Shown piece by piece: positions 1-11,666 of a stretch of DNA of 64,000 nt. The notes below the pieces were generated by a model. That model saw only the letters and a program-made list of their open reading frames with translations. It made no database searches and was not told where the DNA came from. This DNA is from Lentinus brumalis (Eukaryota > Basidiomycota > Agaricomycetes > Polyporales > Polyporaceae). A program made the position numbers and the translations under genes. Numbering within the stretch: the stretch's first letter is position 1; each line of letters starts with the position of its first letter. The stretch covers positions 558,001 through 622,000 of the forward strand of contig MARA01000022.1 in the NCBI GenBank assembly GCA_001792895.1, in the 5' to 3' direction.

Positions 1-442
1 TGACAGCTTCGGGAAGGCTTCTAGCCAACGTGCAGGCAGCGATGAGCATAATTCCTGGAGCCATGGAGGAAGGTAGCAAACTGAATGTGAGCGAGGGTGT
101 AGGAGTATTGCGAGTAAGGAGGAAGTGGGCGTCGTCGGGAGTGCTCCGCTGAGCCACGCCACTCGGATGAAAGACCTTTGTTGCAGCCCTCAGGTGCGCG
201 TCACGACTACTTCCGATGACCTTCTGCGTCATCGACCGCTATCCAGGATCTCTAGCATAGCCCGAATACTTGGCAAATACAGAGTGATATGTGTGCATCA
301 TGCAAGGACAGCAGGCTACAACGGATCATATCTACTGAAGCCCTCGGGCAGCGATGCACCGGCCATCAAAAGTAGCGACTAGTTGAAGTGTGAGTGCAAA
401 AGAACAGAGACGACATTCGCAGAGGATACACTCACGAGTTAG
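1..442. other. Left-edge intergenic stretch
   Basis: No supported gene. Short open frames occur on both strands, but none shows a recognisable domain or a convincing chain of splice sites. The right part is the 3' flank of the SUN-domain gene that ends at 443. Confidence 0.5.
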
Positions 443-1450
443 TTAGGACGCATTCACTTCGTCGCCATGAACACGAACCCGATAGAGACGCGTGGACTCG
501 GCTCCCCAGTTGTCCTTGATCTCGAGGACCATGATGCCGAAGTACATCCGCGATGCAATGACGGCGGGGTCAATGGGGAATGTCTGGATATGGGAAGGAG
601 CGTTGATGTCGTACTCGAAGGCAGCGAGGGGAACGAAGGTTCCGCCCGCCCTGATCGGAGGGCCTTCGCCTAGCAGATGAAGAGAAGAAAGCTGCAAACT
701 CTCGAGAGCGTCCTGACGGCGCTGGTAGTTGCCCTGGCCGTCTACGACACCCCACAGCACCATGTGTCGAGGCGCCGCAAGGATGTTCGCCGCAATTTCG
801 CGAGGGACGTGATCGATTGTAACGTGAGTAGGATAGATGAACTCCCGAAGCTTGACGGATACTTGAGCATGGTCATCAGGGATTGCCCAGTAAGAGCCAC
901 TCCGCAAGTCTTCATCCAGGATGTTCGCGGGCGGACGGGTTTCGGAGGTATCTGGGAATGCGCTCGTCAGCTTGGGTGCGATCCGGGCACCCTCGGCGGC
1001 AAGCGCAAAGTCACGACGCCCGACAGGATCTCTAAGAGCAAAGTAGATGGCGTCATGAACGAAGGAGGAGATGTGAGGTGGTATGCGGGGAGCAGGGCGT
1101 CGTGTCTCGGCGAGCACCGACATAGAGGACGACGAAAGTGTTTTGAGATGGGTAACAGCGCGGGGGAGTAGACCGTCCTTTCCAACTACGAAGGGCCCGC
1201 ACCACATGCCGAGCAATAGAGCGCAAAGCGAGACGAGAATGTGCCAGTTCCGTGGCCAGTCCGCGGGCTTGATCTCTTGCGTGGTCCCGACGGTTTCTGA
1301 AGTCTCCGATGACGGATCGGCAGCAGAAGATCTCTCTCCATCTGATTGGAAGTGAACTTTGCGTTCTTCATGGAGGTCAGACTCATCCCACTGGCGCATA
1401 TTGTCACTCACTCGTAGAATCCGTCGGCAAAAGGAAGCGTGAGGGATCAT
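443..1450 (-). CDS. SUN-domain (Sad1/UNC-84 type) membrane protein
   Basis: Uninterrupted frame of 335 residues. Residues about 68-92 form one hydrophobic segment (NWHILVSLCALLLGMW) after a charged N-terminus. The C-terminal half, from about residue 185, matches the SUN fold pattern: SYWAIP, then IYPTHVTIDHVP, then APRHMVLWGVVDG, an Ala-Phe-Glu-Tyr strand, an IQTFPID strand, and the closing NWG....TRLYRVRVHG signature. SUN proteins sit in the inner nuclear membrane (or ER) and bind KASH partners to couple nucleus and cytoskeleton. At 335 residues it is short, with little room for a coiled coil between helix and SUN domain. The ATG at 1450 gives the longest form; the ATG at 1399 (MRQWDESD) is an equally good start. 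The family is inferred from motif order; the partner is unknown. Confidence 0.75.
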   Translation of the reverse strand: MIPHASFCRRILRVSDNMRQWDESDLHEERKVHFQSDGERSSAADPSSETSETVGTTQEIKPADWPRNWHILVSLCALLLGMWCGPFVVGKDGLLPRAVTHLKTLSSSSMSVLAETRRPAPRIPPHISSFVHDAIYFALRDPVGRRDFALAAEGARIAPKLTSAFPDTSETRPPANILDEDLRSGSYWAIPDDHAQVSVKLREFIYPTHVTIDHVPREIAANILAAPRHMVLWGVVDGQGNYQRRQDALESLQLSSLHLLGEGPPIRAGGTFVPLAAFEYDINAPSHIQTFPIDPAVIASRMYFGIMVLEIKDNWGAESTRLYRVRVHGDEVNAS

Positions 1451-2012
1451 ATGGATTTCGCTTTTCTGTCATCCTGCCCCAGTCTATTGCATCTTAGAAT
1501 CGCACATGAGTTGCCTTGCCTTGCAGATACCCAAGCGAGCCACTTACCAGGTCTGACTGTGAGGTGGATTCGAGGAGGACACACGCCGCGGTCAAGTACT
1601 GTAGACGCTGAAGGGAGTGGCGTGGTGCCGCCGGAAATGCCGAGAATATCCGAGCGGTGCCCGGCGGTGCCCGCAACAACAGCACTTACTCTGTGGAGCT
1701 CTTGCGTGGAGTGCTCAGTGAGCGCGACAGCTGGAAGGTTTCGTAACATGGGATTAAACGCAATATGGTAGAGCGATATTGATATATTGGGAGAAACCGG
1801 ATAGGCAATTATGTATTGAAGAGATACGAAGAGGAACCGGGACGTGTATAACGGCAGAAGTATGCGAAACGAGAGAGTGAACAGCGGTCAGGAGCTTGTA
1901 TAACGGCGAAAAACTGTGGCGAAGCGAGGGAACCGGGGGAACGAGATGGAGGAGCATACTCGGGGGTGGGTACGACAACGAAACGGGACGGGTGAGTACC
2001 CATACTACAGCG
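1451..2012. other. Intergenic, probable promoter of the SUN gene
   Basis: No gene recognised. It separates two minus-strand genes and should hold the 5' flank of the SUN-domain gene and the 3' flank of the next gene. Open frames here have no matching splice sites or domains. Confidence 0.4.
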
Positions 2013-3202
2013 TCACTTGGCGTTGCGCAGCTGCTTCATGGCCCAGTCAGGTAGGACCCACGATGGCTGCTGCCTCTTGGGGGTGATTGAGAGGCGTCTG
2101 CCGTCCTCGCGCAAGTCCCCTTGAGAAGCGCGCTTCCAGAAGCCGTCGCCGTCTGCTCCAGCGGTCCAAATCCAAAGTTGAGGTTTCTTGGCACCACGGA
2201 CGTGGTTGCAATAGACATCGCCAATAGCGAGATCGTCGTGTGACGTGAGGTCAACGGGTTGGCGTAGGGGTAGAGCGGTAAAGGACTCCCAGAAGTACGT
2301 CCAAATATCGGGCTCTATCGTTGACGTGTTCTTCTTGTCCCTTATGAAAATGGGATCGCCATCCTGTGCGACATTGACATGGATGAGAGGTTGAAGCGAG
2401 GGTAACAAGGAGGGCTTACCTGTTCCCCGTAACGCGTCAGAATCCCTCCGTTGGGATCCACTCGTTCCATCATGAGAGCTAAAGAGGCACCCCGTCCGAG
2501 CTTTGGGCCAGATTTGACAGAGGGACGTGAGTCCGACCTCGTCAAGCGAGCGCTGGAGCTTCCGGAGGGCTTCGTGTATGGCGCGGCACGGCTACGCGCA
2601 GAAGGGGCGGAAGCAGATGGTACAGCACCAGGAGACCGTGCGCGAGCTACAGCTTTCGGTATAGTAGGTGCCGGACTAGACCGTGGTGAGGACGGGACGC
2701 TCGAGAGGGGCGATAAGTCGCGCTCAGGGACATTAATGGGCAGCGAAAATCCTGGCGTGCCAGAGCGCTGGGATGTAGATGGCACGGGAGGTCCGGAGCC
2801 GGAAGTCGATGGCCCAGGAGTGCCGCCACGTCGAGACGGGAGCGGGGTTGGGGAGCCGTCACGTTGCGATGTAGCGGGCGCAGAGACGGCTGGAACCAAT
2901 GGCGCAGCGCTGTAAGTGCGCTCAGACGGTTCCACAGAGGTCTCCCTCCTTCGCAAGGGCTCCTTGAGCTTTCGGAGGCTGTATTTGGTCAGAATCCATA
3001 GCAGAAGGGTACTGTAGTGAGCACAAACATACCTGATAGGCCGGTTCTTGAACACTCGCGTGATGGTCAGCTCGACGCCACGTACACGTCGCGGCGGCGA
3101 AGGAGCAACACACTCGAGTACAGTGGGTGAGTTATCACACTCCACGGACTTCGAGGCAGAGAACCTATATGCTGAGGGGTTGCACGAGTCGTCGAGAGAC
3201 AT
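2013..3202 (-). CDS. Unknown protein, Ser/Pro-rich linker with conserved-looking ends
   Basis: Three exons: 3202-3033, 2978-2420 and 2363-2013, joined through a 54-bp intron (2979-3032) and a 56-bp intron (2364-2419). Both introns have GT-AG ends and the frame is kept, giving 359 residues. The middle (about residues 90-230) is low-complexity Ser/Pro/Arg/Gly with basic stretches, probably disordered. The C-terminal 115 residues look folded and are rich in Trp and aromatic residues (IWTYFWESF, QLWIWTAG, WVLPDWAMKQL). I do not recognise a family. The first intron is a multiple of three without a stop, so its retention would add 18 residues, and a retained form is possible. The start at 3202 is the first in-frame ATG. 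No function is assigned. Confidence 0.6.
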
Positions 3203-3973
3203 GAAGAGGTATGGAGCGGATGCGTCGGGCGGTGGGAGGTGTATACGTCGCTGGGTGTTGAAGGCTGGAGTCGTCGAAGCTTCGACTTATATGTACGACA
3301 GGACCCGCGGAGCGTCGCGCTACGAATTCCATTGTACAACAGGCAAAGGACTGTCAGCAAAGCCGAAAGAGTGAACCGGAGGAGTCGTGAAGAGTGCCAG
3401 GGAGGAGGAGGGTCAGTACTTGAGCTTATTGTCATCGGTTGGTCTTCTTTCGGGCTCTTTCGCCGCTCACACGTTGCTCCTCCGGGGAACTCCGAGCTCC
3501 TTCAAATGAACCCAACCAACCCTCCGAGAAGCCGCCCAAGAAGCCGCCATATCGCGACTTCCCATCCCTGGGCTGCGCAAGGTCCTTTGAAGGCGTTGGA
3601 TGCTGATGTGCACATTCACGGCTATCGTTTTGTGCCGTTCCTTGTGCCTAATGGCTCTGAGCGCAGTACCATCGTCGTTGCACTGAGTAGTCTGGAGTAG
3701 TGTGGTGCGGACTCTTCGTGGACGTCCATGAGTGGAAAGTCGTCTCTGAAGGTTGTCTGGACCAGGTCTGGACCGTCTCCGAGTTGGCCCTGGCAGACAG
3801 TGGCTCCACGTGGCACGAGGAAGGACCAGCGCTACAGATCTGTCGGAGTGCGAAAATTCCTTCGGAGCGACTTATGCTCTATATCTTGAGCCCAGCTTCG
3901 GACGGATCCCACGTGCACATCAGTACTGTACCTTTTCCCCCCAACCAGCCCCCCACCACAACCACTCCCTACT
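3203..3973. promoter_or_regulatory. Divergent intergenic region
   Basis: Lies between the minus-strand gene starting at 3202 and the plus-strand gene starting at 3974, so it should contain both promoters. Just upstream of the plus gene is a C-rich stretch (about 3936-3967, runs of C with CCACCACAACCACTCCC), a pyrimidine-rich leader often seen at basidiomycete starts. No specific factor site is claimed. Confidence 0.35.
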
Positions 3974-5401
3974 ATGTCAGACTCTGCTCTCCCCTCCACG
4001 CAATCTACGAAGAAGCGCTCCTCGAGCCGTCCCCGCCGCTCGCGCAAGGACGTCAAGCGCAGCAAAGGCGCCAGTGACTCTGCAGAGGTCAAGCAGGTTG
4101 GTCCTGACCATGGGAAGATGAACCTTAGAGACGAAACTAAGTGAGTCGTTTATAACGCCTTCGTCGTCATATACAGCTAGTGACACCGTTGTAGGTTGCT
4201 GGAGTTGATCGCGAAGTGGAAGAAGGAGGAGGCTGAGTTAATCTACCTTAAGGCGCTGAAGTGAGTCGTTTCCATGCACATCGCTGTCATTGGCACTCAC
4301 GTACAGGACTGTAGAGCAAACCACATCATCCGATTGCGGGAGGACTTGCACGTGAAGTTCATGCTGATTCCCGACGAGTCCTTCTTCGAAGGGCGCGTGA
4401 ACGAGCGCATGTACTATCCGGGCTACCAGGCGCTGTTGGAGGCGATGTTCCCCGAACACCTTGGGTTCTTCGTCACCCAGGAGTGGTCGCCCACTGGGGC
4501 CTACGTGGAAGCGAAGGATAGGGAAGATGTCAACGCCTTCTACGGTACGCTATCGCACATCCCCGTGCTCATCTTCGCAGTCAAGCCACGCTCGTGGGCC
4601 TACTCCGCCCAAAAGCGCTACGAGGCCGACTGTCAGGTTCGGGAGCGGCTCAAGGAGGTCGTCGATTATCTGCGTGAGGTGTTCCCAGATAGTCTCCCGA
4701 CCCACGTCTACGCCGTGTCTGCGTTGGGTTTACAAGTACGCTTCTACTATGTGAAGGTCGCCGGGAACGACTCCGCCGACATCCATCCTCCTCCTGGCCC
4801 CCGATACAGCAGCACCCTTTGCTACAGCGACAAACAGTACGACTATTGGCGCCTTTCCATCCTCGACTCTCTGTCCGTCCGCACACTCAAGGGCATTCGT
4901 GACAAAGTCCACAAGTTCGCTGAGGAGATACGATCTCGCAAAGTGCCGGGCCCGGAAGAGGAGAAGCTGAGGGCGATGCAGAAGTATCAGGAGTACTCGA
5001 CGAAGCATAAGGCTGCGATGAAGGAGGGGAACCCTCTCCTGCACTTCAAGGTGCTCCATACGTCGGATCGAGTCACCAGTGCGACGTCCCGCTCCACCTC
5101 GCCGCTCAGTTCCCTTCATACAACCGTCGAGGACTCCCCCCAGGGCGCTATCCCGGGCCAAGCATCTACGGTCGCCCGCGCTACTGTGGAGGACAACGTG
5201 TTCTTAGGGAAGAACCTCGTGGATAGAGACTTCAAGCGGCTGCGTCTGCCGGTTCCTGAGGGACGGGTTCCTCGAAACGTCGACCTCTACACGCTTCTCG
5301 GGGACATGGACATGGAGGACGGAGAGTGGGATCCGAATGGAGAGTCAGAGGAGGACAGTGGTGAGGAGTCGGAGGAGGACGATGATGAGTACAAGGACTA
5401 A
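3974..5401 (+). CDS. Unknown protein with basic N-terminus and acidic C-terminal tail
   Basis: Exons 3974-4140, 4195-4260 and 4315-5401, with two 54-bp GT-AG introns, encode 439 residues. The N-terminus is Ser/Lys/Arg-rich (KKRSSSRPRRSRK) and could be a nuclear localisation signal. It is followed by a short helical stretch rich in Leu, Lys and Glu. The body (about residues 80-300) looks folded, with many aromatic residues, e.g. MYYPGYQALLEAMFPEHLGFF. The last 25 residues are almost all Asp/Glu/Ser (EEDSGEESEEDDDEY), as in histone- or nucleic-acid-handling proteins. The start was chosen because it is the only ATG that connects through both introns. I do not recognise the family; a nuclear role is only an inference from composition. 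Confidence 0.65.
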
Positions 5402-5457
5402 GCGGGCGCGCGGTGAGCGTTCGCGTCTCTAGCGTGGGGTGGTTCATGTTCCTGTCT

Positions 5458-5560
5458 CGCCATCCCTCCCTCCCCTATGTACGTTTTCCTCGGTTGTTTC
5501 ATGTTCCTGTTCCCGCCATCCCTCCCTCCCCATGTACGTTCTCCTCGGTTGTCTCGTCGC
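5458..5560. repeat. Two-copy tandem repeat of about 50 bp
   Basis: Two adjacent copies of a unit containing ccatccctccctcccc, then atgtacgtt, then tcctcggttgt, starting near 5459 and near 5516. They lie just after the stop at 5401, so probably in its 3' UTR. Confidence 0.6.
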
Positions 5561-5668
5561 CCTTCTCGCGTGTCGCTCTATACCATCGGATACCGTTATC
5601 TTTACCCCACCCCATCCCTCATCACTAGCTCCGTATCATATGTATTCCTCACCTGTCGACTTCCGTGT

Positions 5669-5805
5669 CGCCCTTCGTCGTGTCGCCCTTCGTCGTCTCG
5701 CGTATGTCGTCTCGCGTTTGTCGTGTCGCCCTTCGTCGTCTCGCGTTTGTCGTCTCGCGTTTGTCGTCTCGTGTTTGTCGTCTCGCGTTTGTCGTCTCGG
5801 CATTC
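5669..5805. repeat. Minisatellite with 14-bp unit
   Basis: The unit cgtctcgcgtttgt is repeated about four times at the right end, with one C-to-T variant. The left end contains related units such as gtgtcgcccttcgtc. Long open frames on both strands here are products of the repeat, not genes. Confidence 0.75.
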
Positions 5806-6086
5806 TGTATTCTCTCTGTATCTCTAAGTCAAGACGTGATGTATGAATCTGTATGAGTTCTGTACGAGTATCGTGTCCACCGTGAACGCTTTTGCATCCA
5901 CCGCCCGGCCAGAACAAATTGCTGAGACTTCCAGACGCGTACGACTCGGCTCATCTCCTCCTTCGTAAAGCCGCGCGAGAAGTGACGGGGATCTTCTTGG
6001 CTCATAGGCATTCATATACACACACTCAATCTAATACACGTACACACACGCTTGAATGTTGGGTGAAGACGAACCGCCCGATGGTT

Positions 6087-7405
6087 TCAAACCTCCAGCC
6101 CGAGTTGTTCCAGTGTACGAGCGAAGCCAGCCATGAGATGCATCGCAGCGTGGAGTCGTCGCTGGATGCCAAGTTGTATCTGAGGAGTTTTGCATCAGCT
6201 AACGATACCGGGTGAGTAGTAACAGCCTCGGACGTACCCCTTGAGTGTCGATGGTCTCCTCCCTCAACAGGACCATAGCCTGCACAGCGCTGAAGAGATC
6301 GTCGACGAGAACAGTAGCTTCGCCTTCGCCGATATAGAGGGCGGTCGGACGTGTGACGGCTTGTTCCTTCAAGAGCTGAAGACGTGTTGTATTAGCTGTC
6401 CGATGTCCTCCATCCCACCCCCAATCTGTAGCCACGTACTGTGATCTCCTTAATGAGGCCAGCTTGATTTACCACTTGACCGTTCACCTCCTCGAGCAAT
6501 GAGCGTAACAACGCGAGCTCGTCCACGATCCTGGCTTCCGCACCCTCGGGAGTGTGGGGCAGGGCGTGGACAGCGGGAATCCCTTGGGCTCTCTCCAGCG
6601 CATCCTGTCTGGCTCGCACGAGTTGGTGCAGCTCGGCCTGCAGGACCACGAATCTGTCCGCGATGCCTTGCGAATCATTTGAGCGGGCGTTTAGGGGGAG
6701 AAGGAGAGCTTCGAACTGCTCCTAATTGACAGAATGAATACCTAGAGCGAGTTGCACGCTGACAGAAAGGTGATTACCTCCGGAAACTCCAGAACTTGGA
6801 GTGCCTTCGCGATGAGTTCGACGCGCGGCACAAAGGCCTCCTCCTTGTCACGCAAAGTGGAGAGCGATGCAGCGATCTCCGCAACAACGTTGAAGAATTG
6901 CTCGCGAGGTGGGGGCAGTAGCAGCGCAACGCGGTTCATGAGAACCTCAAGCTATGAGTGAGGTGAGACGAGAAGAAAGGACTCACAGCTTCGAGAACAC
7001 GTACCTGGTCATTTCCGACCTGCAATGCCGCGTTGAGATCCTTAATCTCGGCAAGATCTTGCATGAGGGCAGAGTACTGCTTCCGTTCGCGAGCTGTCTT
7101 GGCTACGGCGCGCAGCTTGGTCATGTTCCTCGAGCGGCGGTCTTCATCAAGGACGAGAAGGTTCTTGAGGAAATCACTGGACCAGCTGGATAAGTCCGTA
7201 GTGGGACCAACACCAATGCCCCTAGTAGTGCCATAAGTAAGCCATCCTATGTAGGGAGAGGCGTGCGGGGGAGTGCGCGGAGGTGCGCGACGTACTTCCA
7301 AAGATCCACATTCAACTGGGTGGACACCGAAACTATTTCCCTCCTGGTATCCCAGGCGTGCTTCAGCTGTAGTACAGCGTTGCATGGTGTAAAGTCTTGC
7401 GACAT
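6087..7405 (-). CDS. Helical coiled-coil protein of unknown function
   Basis: Six exons: 7405-7296, 7221-7005, 6951-6778, 6721-6440, 6375-6238 and 6179-6087. Introns are 53-74 bp with GT-AG ends, and the joined frame is open for 337 residues. The protein is almost wholly alpha-helical in character, with heptad-like Leu/Ala/Glu spacing: TKLRAVAKTARERKQYSALM, ELHQLVRARQDALERAQ, ELALLRSLLEEVNGQVVNQ, and a final LHAAMHLMAGFARTLEQLG helix. There is no signal peptide or membrane segment. Such proteins are often scaffold, kinetochore or spindle-pole components, but nothing here identifies a family. The start at 7405 (MSQDF) is the first ATG consistent with the splice chain; an ATG at 7501 lies in the same frame but looks like 5' UTR. 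Confidence 0.6.
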
Positions 7406-7916
7406 TGCTGACTGAACGGGGGGCTGACTGAACGGGGGATGAGCCAGGGGACGAGCTGTGAGCCACTGGAGGAGCTGATGTGCGTGTGCAAGAGTGGTCA
7501 AGCCGCTACGGGCCGTCGGACGAAACAGAACAAAGAGAGCGCACGTCCGTCGTCCGGGCCAACACTCGGAGCTTTTAACTAGCTGTACACACGTGTCGGG
7601 GACATGACCTGCGAATCCTGCGTTGTCGCAGGCGCGAGCGGGGATGAGCGGGGATGCCGGCGTCGAGCGAGGCGCTCAGCTTTCCACAGAAGGTCTGGAC
7701 ATCTGCACAGCCTCCCTGTCAACAGAATGATGGTCGATCTGTGATCGATTGATCATCCGAGCTTCTGTGCCTCAGTGATGTCATATGTGCTGTCCATGCG
7801 AAGTACAGACCTGTAAGTACAGACTCTGTTCGCGCACACTCCTCGTTCGGGGATACACGTGACAATTCATTCCGACGTAGACATTCTAGTAGCAAAATCA
7901 TATCTCTGTACGGCCT
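7406..7916. promoter_or_regulatory. Intergenic, promoter side of the coiled-coil gene
   Basis: No gene supported. It contains an imperfect direct repeat near 7418-7440 (two copies of ctgaacgggg). It lies upstream of the gene starting at 7405 and downstream of the gene ending at 7917. Confidence 0.35.
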
Positions 7917-8621
7917 TCACACCTCCTCGGCAGGAGCATCCTGGGTTGAGCCTCGGACTACATCGGAGGCCCGGGTCGTGGAGGGATGGTTGAGTCCTCG
8001 CTCCAAAACGGCGGTCACGACTTCGGCGCTGAGGGTTTCCCCGTCGACCCGTGTGGCGTCGAGGGAGGCCTTGAAGACGTCCCGGAAGCGGAACTGATCT
8101 TCCTCTCGGACGAACGAGAACCACTGCAGAAGCTCGAGCTTGCCGCGATTGTCCTTGTCCTCGGCGGTTGAAGATACCTGGACCTCCGGCGGAGCCTGTT
8201 GTGACGAGTAAGTTACTGTACGTGCTACCTATGCCGCAACAGAGAAAGAGACTTACCGTGGGCTGCAAGCTAACCGGGAAGAAGTAGAACTCCCAGTCCT
8301 TCTCGATGACGCCCTTGAAGAGCACGCAGCGGGTCACAGCGTCGGTCACAATGAGGGCCGCTATCAGGAAGTTGGCTGTGGTGTCGAGCATCAGTTGAGT
8401 AATGACTCACCTCCGTTTGCGGGAATATCTGCGGGACCAGCCTGAGCAATGGCGACGTACACAGGCCGGTAATCTGCCTGTTTCTGACCGTCGAGCTCGG
8501 CATTGTAGAACGCGACGAATCGCTCAACTACAACCCCATCGAGGTATCTGCTTCATGCTCAGCAGAGGAGAAATTAGTGTCGTCGGACGGCGTACCCTTC
8601 AAGACGTTCGACAGTCTTCAT
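7917..8621 (-). CDS. Small unknown protein
   Basis: Four exons, 8621-8596, 8547-8411, 8375-8257 and 8195-7917, give 186 residues. The second intron (8376-8410) is only 35 bp, close to the minimum for fungal splicing; the others are 48 and 61 bp. The central part is a compact hydrophobic core (YRPVYVAIAQAGPADIP, FLIAALIVTDAVTRCVLF, WEFYFFPVSLQP). The tail is charged (RGKLELLQWFSFVREEDQFR). No signal peptide or transmembrane helix is convincing. It may be a small cytosolic enzyme-like or regulatory domain; I do not recognise it. All three introns are needed to keep the frame, and they agree in phase, which supports the model. Confidence 0.55.
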
Positions 8622-8836
8622 GACGGGAGTGGCGCAGTAGTGAGCGGGGAAAGATGAGAGCGAGAGCAGAGTGAGAGCAGTGGCTCACGGCGTACCTACC
8701 GAACACAAAGGGCGCTGCTTACATCAGATCATCGCACGGCCACGCACGCCCAACTCAGGACAACGGGAAGACGACGGCAGGACGACGGCAGACAAGTGCA
8801 AGGCTAGGAAGGGGATTTCGTTATCTCGTTTACAGC

Positions 8837-10408
8837 TCATCGCCTTGCAGTACTACGAGTATCAGTGCCACAACTACTCGTACACAAACTCCTCGAACCC
8901 GAACCCCCCCCACCCAAATCGCCGTTGACCACCGCTTGCCAGAGCCATATGATGATAGCAGCGACACCGGCCAGGCCGGCACAGAGCAAGATCATTCTGT
9001 AGCTCCAGCGGGAGGAGCGTTGGTCAGGTTTAACCTCCGTGATGGTGTTGCTTGGCATCTGAGCGGTCCAGATGATGATATTGGACGGCGCAGACTCGTT
9101 CATGATGCCGGTAGCGATGAGGAACCGGTCGGCGAGAGCATCGTAATGGCCCTATCAGACGTTAGGAGATCAATGCGCTAACAAGCAGACGCGTACGATG
9201 CTTACTGCGAGGGTTAGAACCTTCTCTTCGTCTGGGGTTGTCGCCTGTGGTCAGCATTGCCACATAGGTACGCATATGAGGTGAACAATGTACTTGGAAT
9301 ATGAAGGGGATCCAATTGAAGACCTGAGTCAACGAACCAGACGTTCAAGAACCCTGTGGTACTCCCACCCACAATCGCGGTGCCTCCTTGTATGAACGAC
9401 ACCGGCAACGCACGCTCCTCTTTGCCGATCTCGTGGGTGAAGCTGCGAATGGCTTCACCAGCCCGTAAGTCGTATATATCGAAACCGGTTACGGAGTTCG
9501 ACGAGGCAAGAAGCGCCCCGTCGGGAGAGAGGTTTGCCGCCAGGCTGTCAAGTAGTGAGTACTGCGAATACGTCCTATATGTGTTTCGTCGGAAGGGCTC
9601 ACATCGGATGGTCAGTGTCGATAACTCTGACCTCTTTTCCGCTGCCTGCGTCGTAGATTCTGTGAAGTAGTACGTAAGCCAAACCGAACAATCACGAGAG
9701 GGTCCGGGCGATATACCGGATACCGTGATTGAGGAACGCCAGGATGAGCGACGTCTGGGTCCAGAAGATCCCAGTGACCAGAACCTCGAACTTCTTCGGA
9801 CGTGTCTCTGTCTCATCGCCTCCGCCAGCACGCTGCGATCTCACGTTGGTTTCGCGCCCGGAGGGAGGAACGATACCCCTGGCCAGACAAGCAAGCGCAG
9901 CTGCGGAAGTGTAAGGCATCAGAAACTGTACATTTTCGTACGAGACAGGACGCACTGTTAATATTCCAGTGCCAGATGCTTATCTCGCGCTGCGCCGCCG
10001 AAGCGACGAATTTCTCGCGGACTGCAAGGTGTTCGATTGGGTAACAATGGGCCCAAAAGCCGTTCAAAGTGAGGTTTTCCTAGTCGGGCGCGAGGTCAGT
10101 TTCGGAGCGGAGGTACGCTGTTATCGGCTTGCGCCACTCACACCGTCGACCTTGATGAGAGAGCAGAGGTTGCCATCCTGCAGGCCGCACACGAGAGCTC
10201 TGTTTGTGTACCAGGCCAAGGAGGTCACTGGAGTCTTGCAATAATAGATATCAAGCAGGGACCAGGAAGTAGTGCTCCAAAGACAGACTGCGCCATCTAG
10301 CCCGGCGGTGGCCAACAGCGATCCATCAGGGTTGAATACAACGCGAGTGATGCCTTTCGAGTGTCCCTCCGACAAATGAGCAGTCTGTGTGTACTGAACC
10401 TTTGCCAT
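8837..10408 (-). CDS. WD40-repeat protein with C-terminal membrane anchor
   Basis: Starts at 10408 (MAKVQY). Exons inferred with confidence are 10408-10142, 10079-9956, 9900-9717, 9659-9603 and one starting at 9544; the last two or three junctions, between about 9300 and 9155, are less certain. WD-type blades are visible: GHSKGITRVVFNPDGSLLAT followed by AGLDGAVCLWST; AVREKFVASAAQREISIWHW; NLSPDGALLASSNSVTGFDI; GTAIVGGSTTGFLNVW; and ALADRFLIATGI....IIIW. The C-terminus has a single strong hydrophobic helix (MILLCAGLAGVAAIIIWLW) followed by a Gly/Ser-rich tail, so the propeller probably faces the cytosol from an internal membrane. WD40 propellers are docking platforms; the partner cannot be told from sequence. 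The shadow frames on the plus strand are not genes. Confidence 0.7.
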
Positions 10409-11666
10409 ATTGGCGAGAGTGAGAGTGAGAAAGTGTGATCGAGCTATGGGTGGGCGTCGAGACGGAGCAAAGTAATGTGCCACTCCGCCATGCGGCTACG
10501 CGCGGTTCTGTTCTACACGTGGCTATGGTCGCTGTGAGATACTCCAAGGTCGTGATTGACTGTTCACTTCTCTGTGAAACCCAAGGAAGAGGGATCGTCG
10601 GGGGAGGAAGCAGGGCAATACGCTGATCCCGCGCCGCTCGGCGGGACTCTCGAGCACTCGTCGAAGACCAGCGATGCAGTCAGCACGTCTCATATGCGCG
10701 CAAGTATCTTGCTGCACGAGGGTGTAACAGGGCAGCAGGCTCGGCGACAAGTCAGGATCCAGTATATCAACGTAATGAGGAGAAACGACGAGAATCGAGG
10801 ACCTACTACTTGTCGACGCCGGACGACACCATAGCGCTCCCTCAAGCGCCCATATCTGAGCGCTGGTTGCTATTTGTAGTTGTTTGTACTGTTCGCTGGC
10901 GACCTCCGTGTGCAACCGTTCGACTCTCATCGACATCGACATCGACAGCCTTGTCGACACTCAATGTCTCGTCACTCCTCCATCGTCGTCCTCGCTCTGG
11001 CCTCACCTGCGATGATGGTTTGTCCGATCGATCTCCTCCTAGCGAGACGTCGGCGGACAAGACTGGAGCAGGGGGCATAAGGATCGGCTCCTTCCTCTCC
11101 CCCGGAACCACAAGTACTGTCGTTGTGTTCTACTTGCCTCGGCCACGGGATCAACGCCGTTTATGACCCCACCCGCAGTGATGGTCTGTCCGATCGACTC
11201 CCTCCTCGCGAGACGTCGGCGGACAAGACCGGAGCAGGAGGCATAACGACCTGCCCCGCTGCTCGCACGGATTGCTCGCACGGAAGACTTACCTCGCCTC
11301 TGGAGTCATGCGGCCAAGTTTATGTTCAGGTTCAGGGAGCGAGGTGCAATTTGATTCATCGTTCGTTCCTACCGACAAGACTTACTTACATATTCTCTTC
11401 GATATCAGCCAACGTTGGTTATCTTCCACTTCGCTGAGGCTCAGTCTGCACGTCACCGAGCCTGCGCAAAGTCTTGAGCTCTCGACAGCTGCCGGATGAC
11501 ATGCACGTCTTTACCCGCGCCGTGGAGTAGGATGTTCATCACGGCGTGGAGGCTTGATCGCCCTTTCCTTTGTCCCAGCGCTTCACGCCCACCGGCTCCC
11601 TCATAAGTAACGACTGCACGCAACAACTCTCCATCCTCGACCCCAACCTGGAACTCAGTCGTCTAC
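10409..11666. other. Intergenic region between divergent genes
   Basis: About 1.26 kb with no gene that I can support. It separates the minus-strand WD40 gene and the plus-strand gene starting at 11667. It contains the two-copy repeat listed at 11010-11250. Short open frames such as the one starting at 10964 (MSRHSSIVV) have no domain and overlap the repeat. Confidence 0.4.
11010..11250. repeat. Two-copy direct repeat of about 70 bp
   Basis: Two copies, near 11013-11084 and 11177-11246, share tgtccgatcga, gcgagacgtcggcggacaag and ggagcagg.ggcataa with a few substitutions. The offset is about 160 bp. This looks like an old local duplication in the intergenic region. Confidence 0.7.

Noticed and set aside
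5669..5805. CRISPR-like array
   Set aside because: The units are contiguous without unique spacers; it is a minisatellite, and the genome is eukaryotic.
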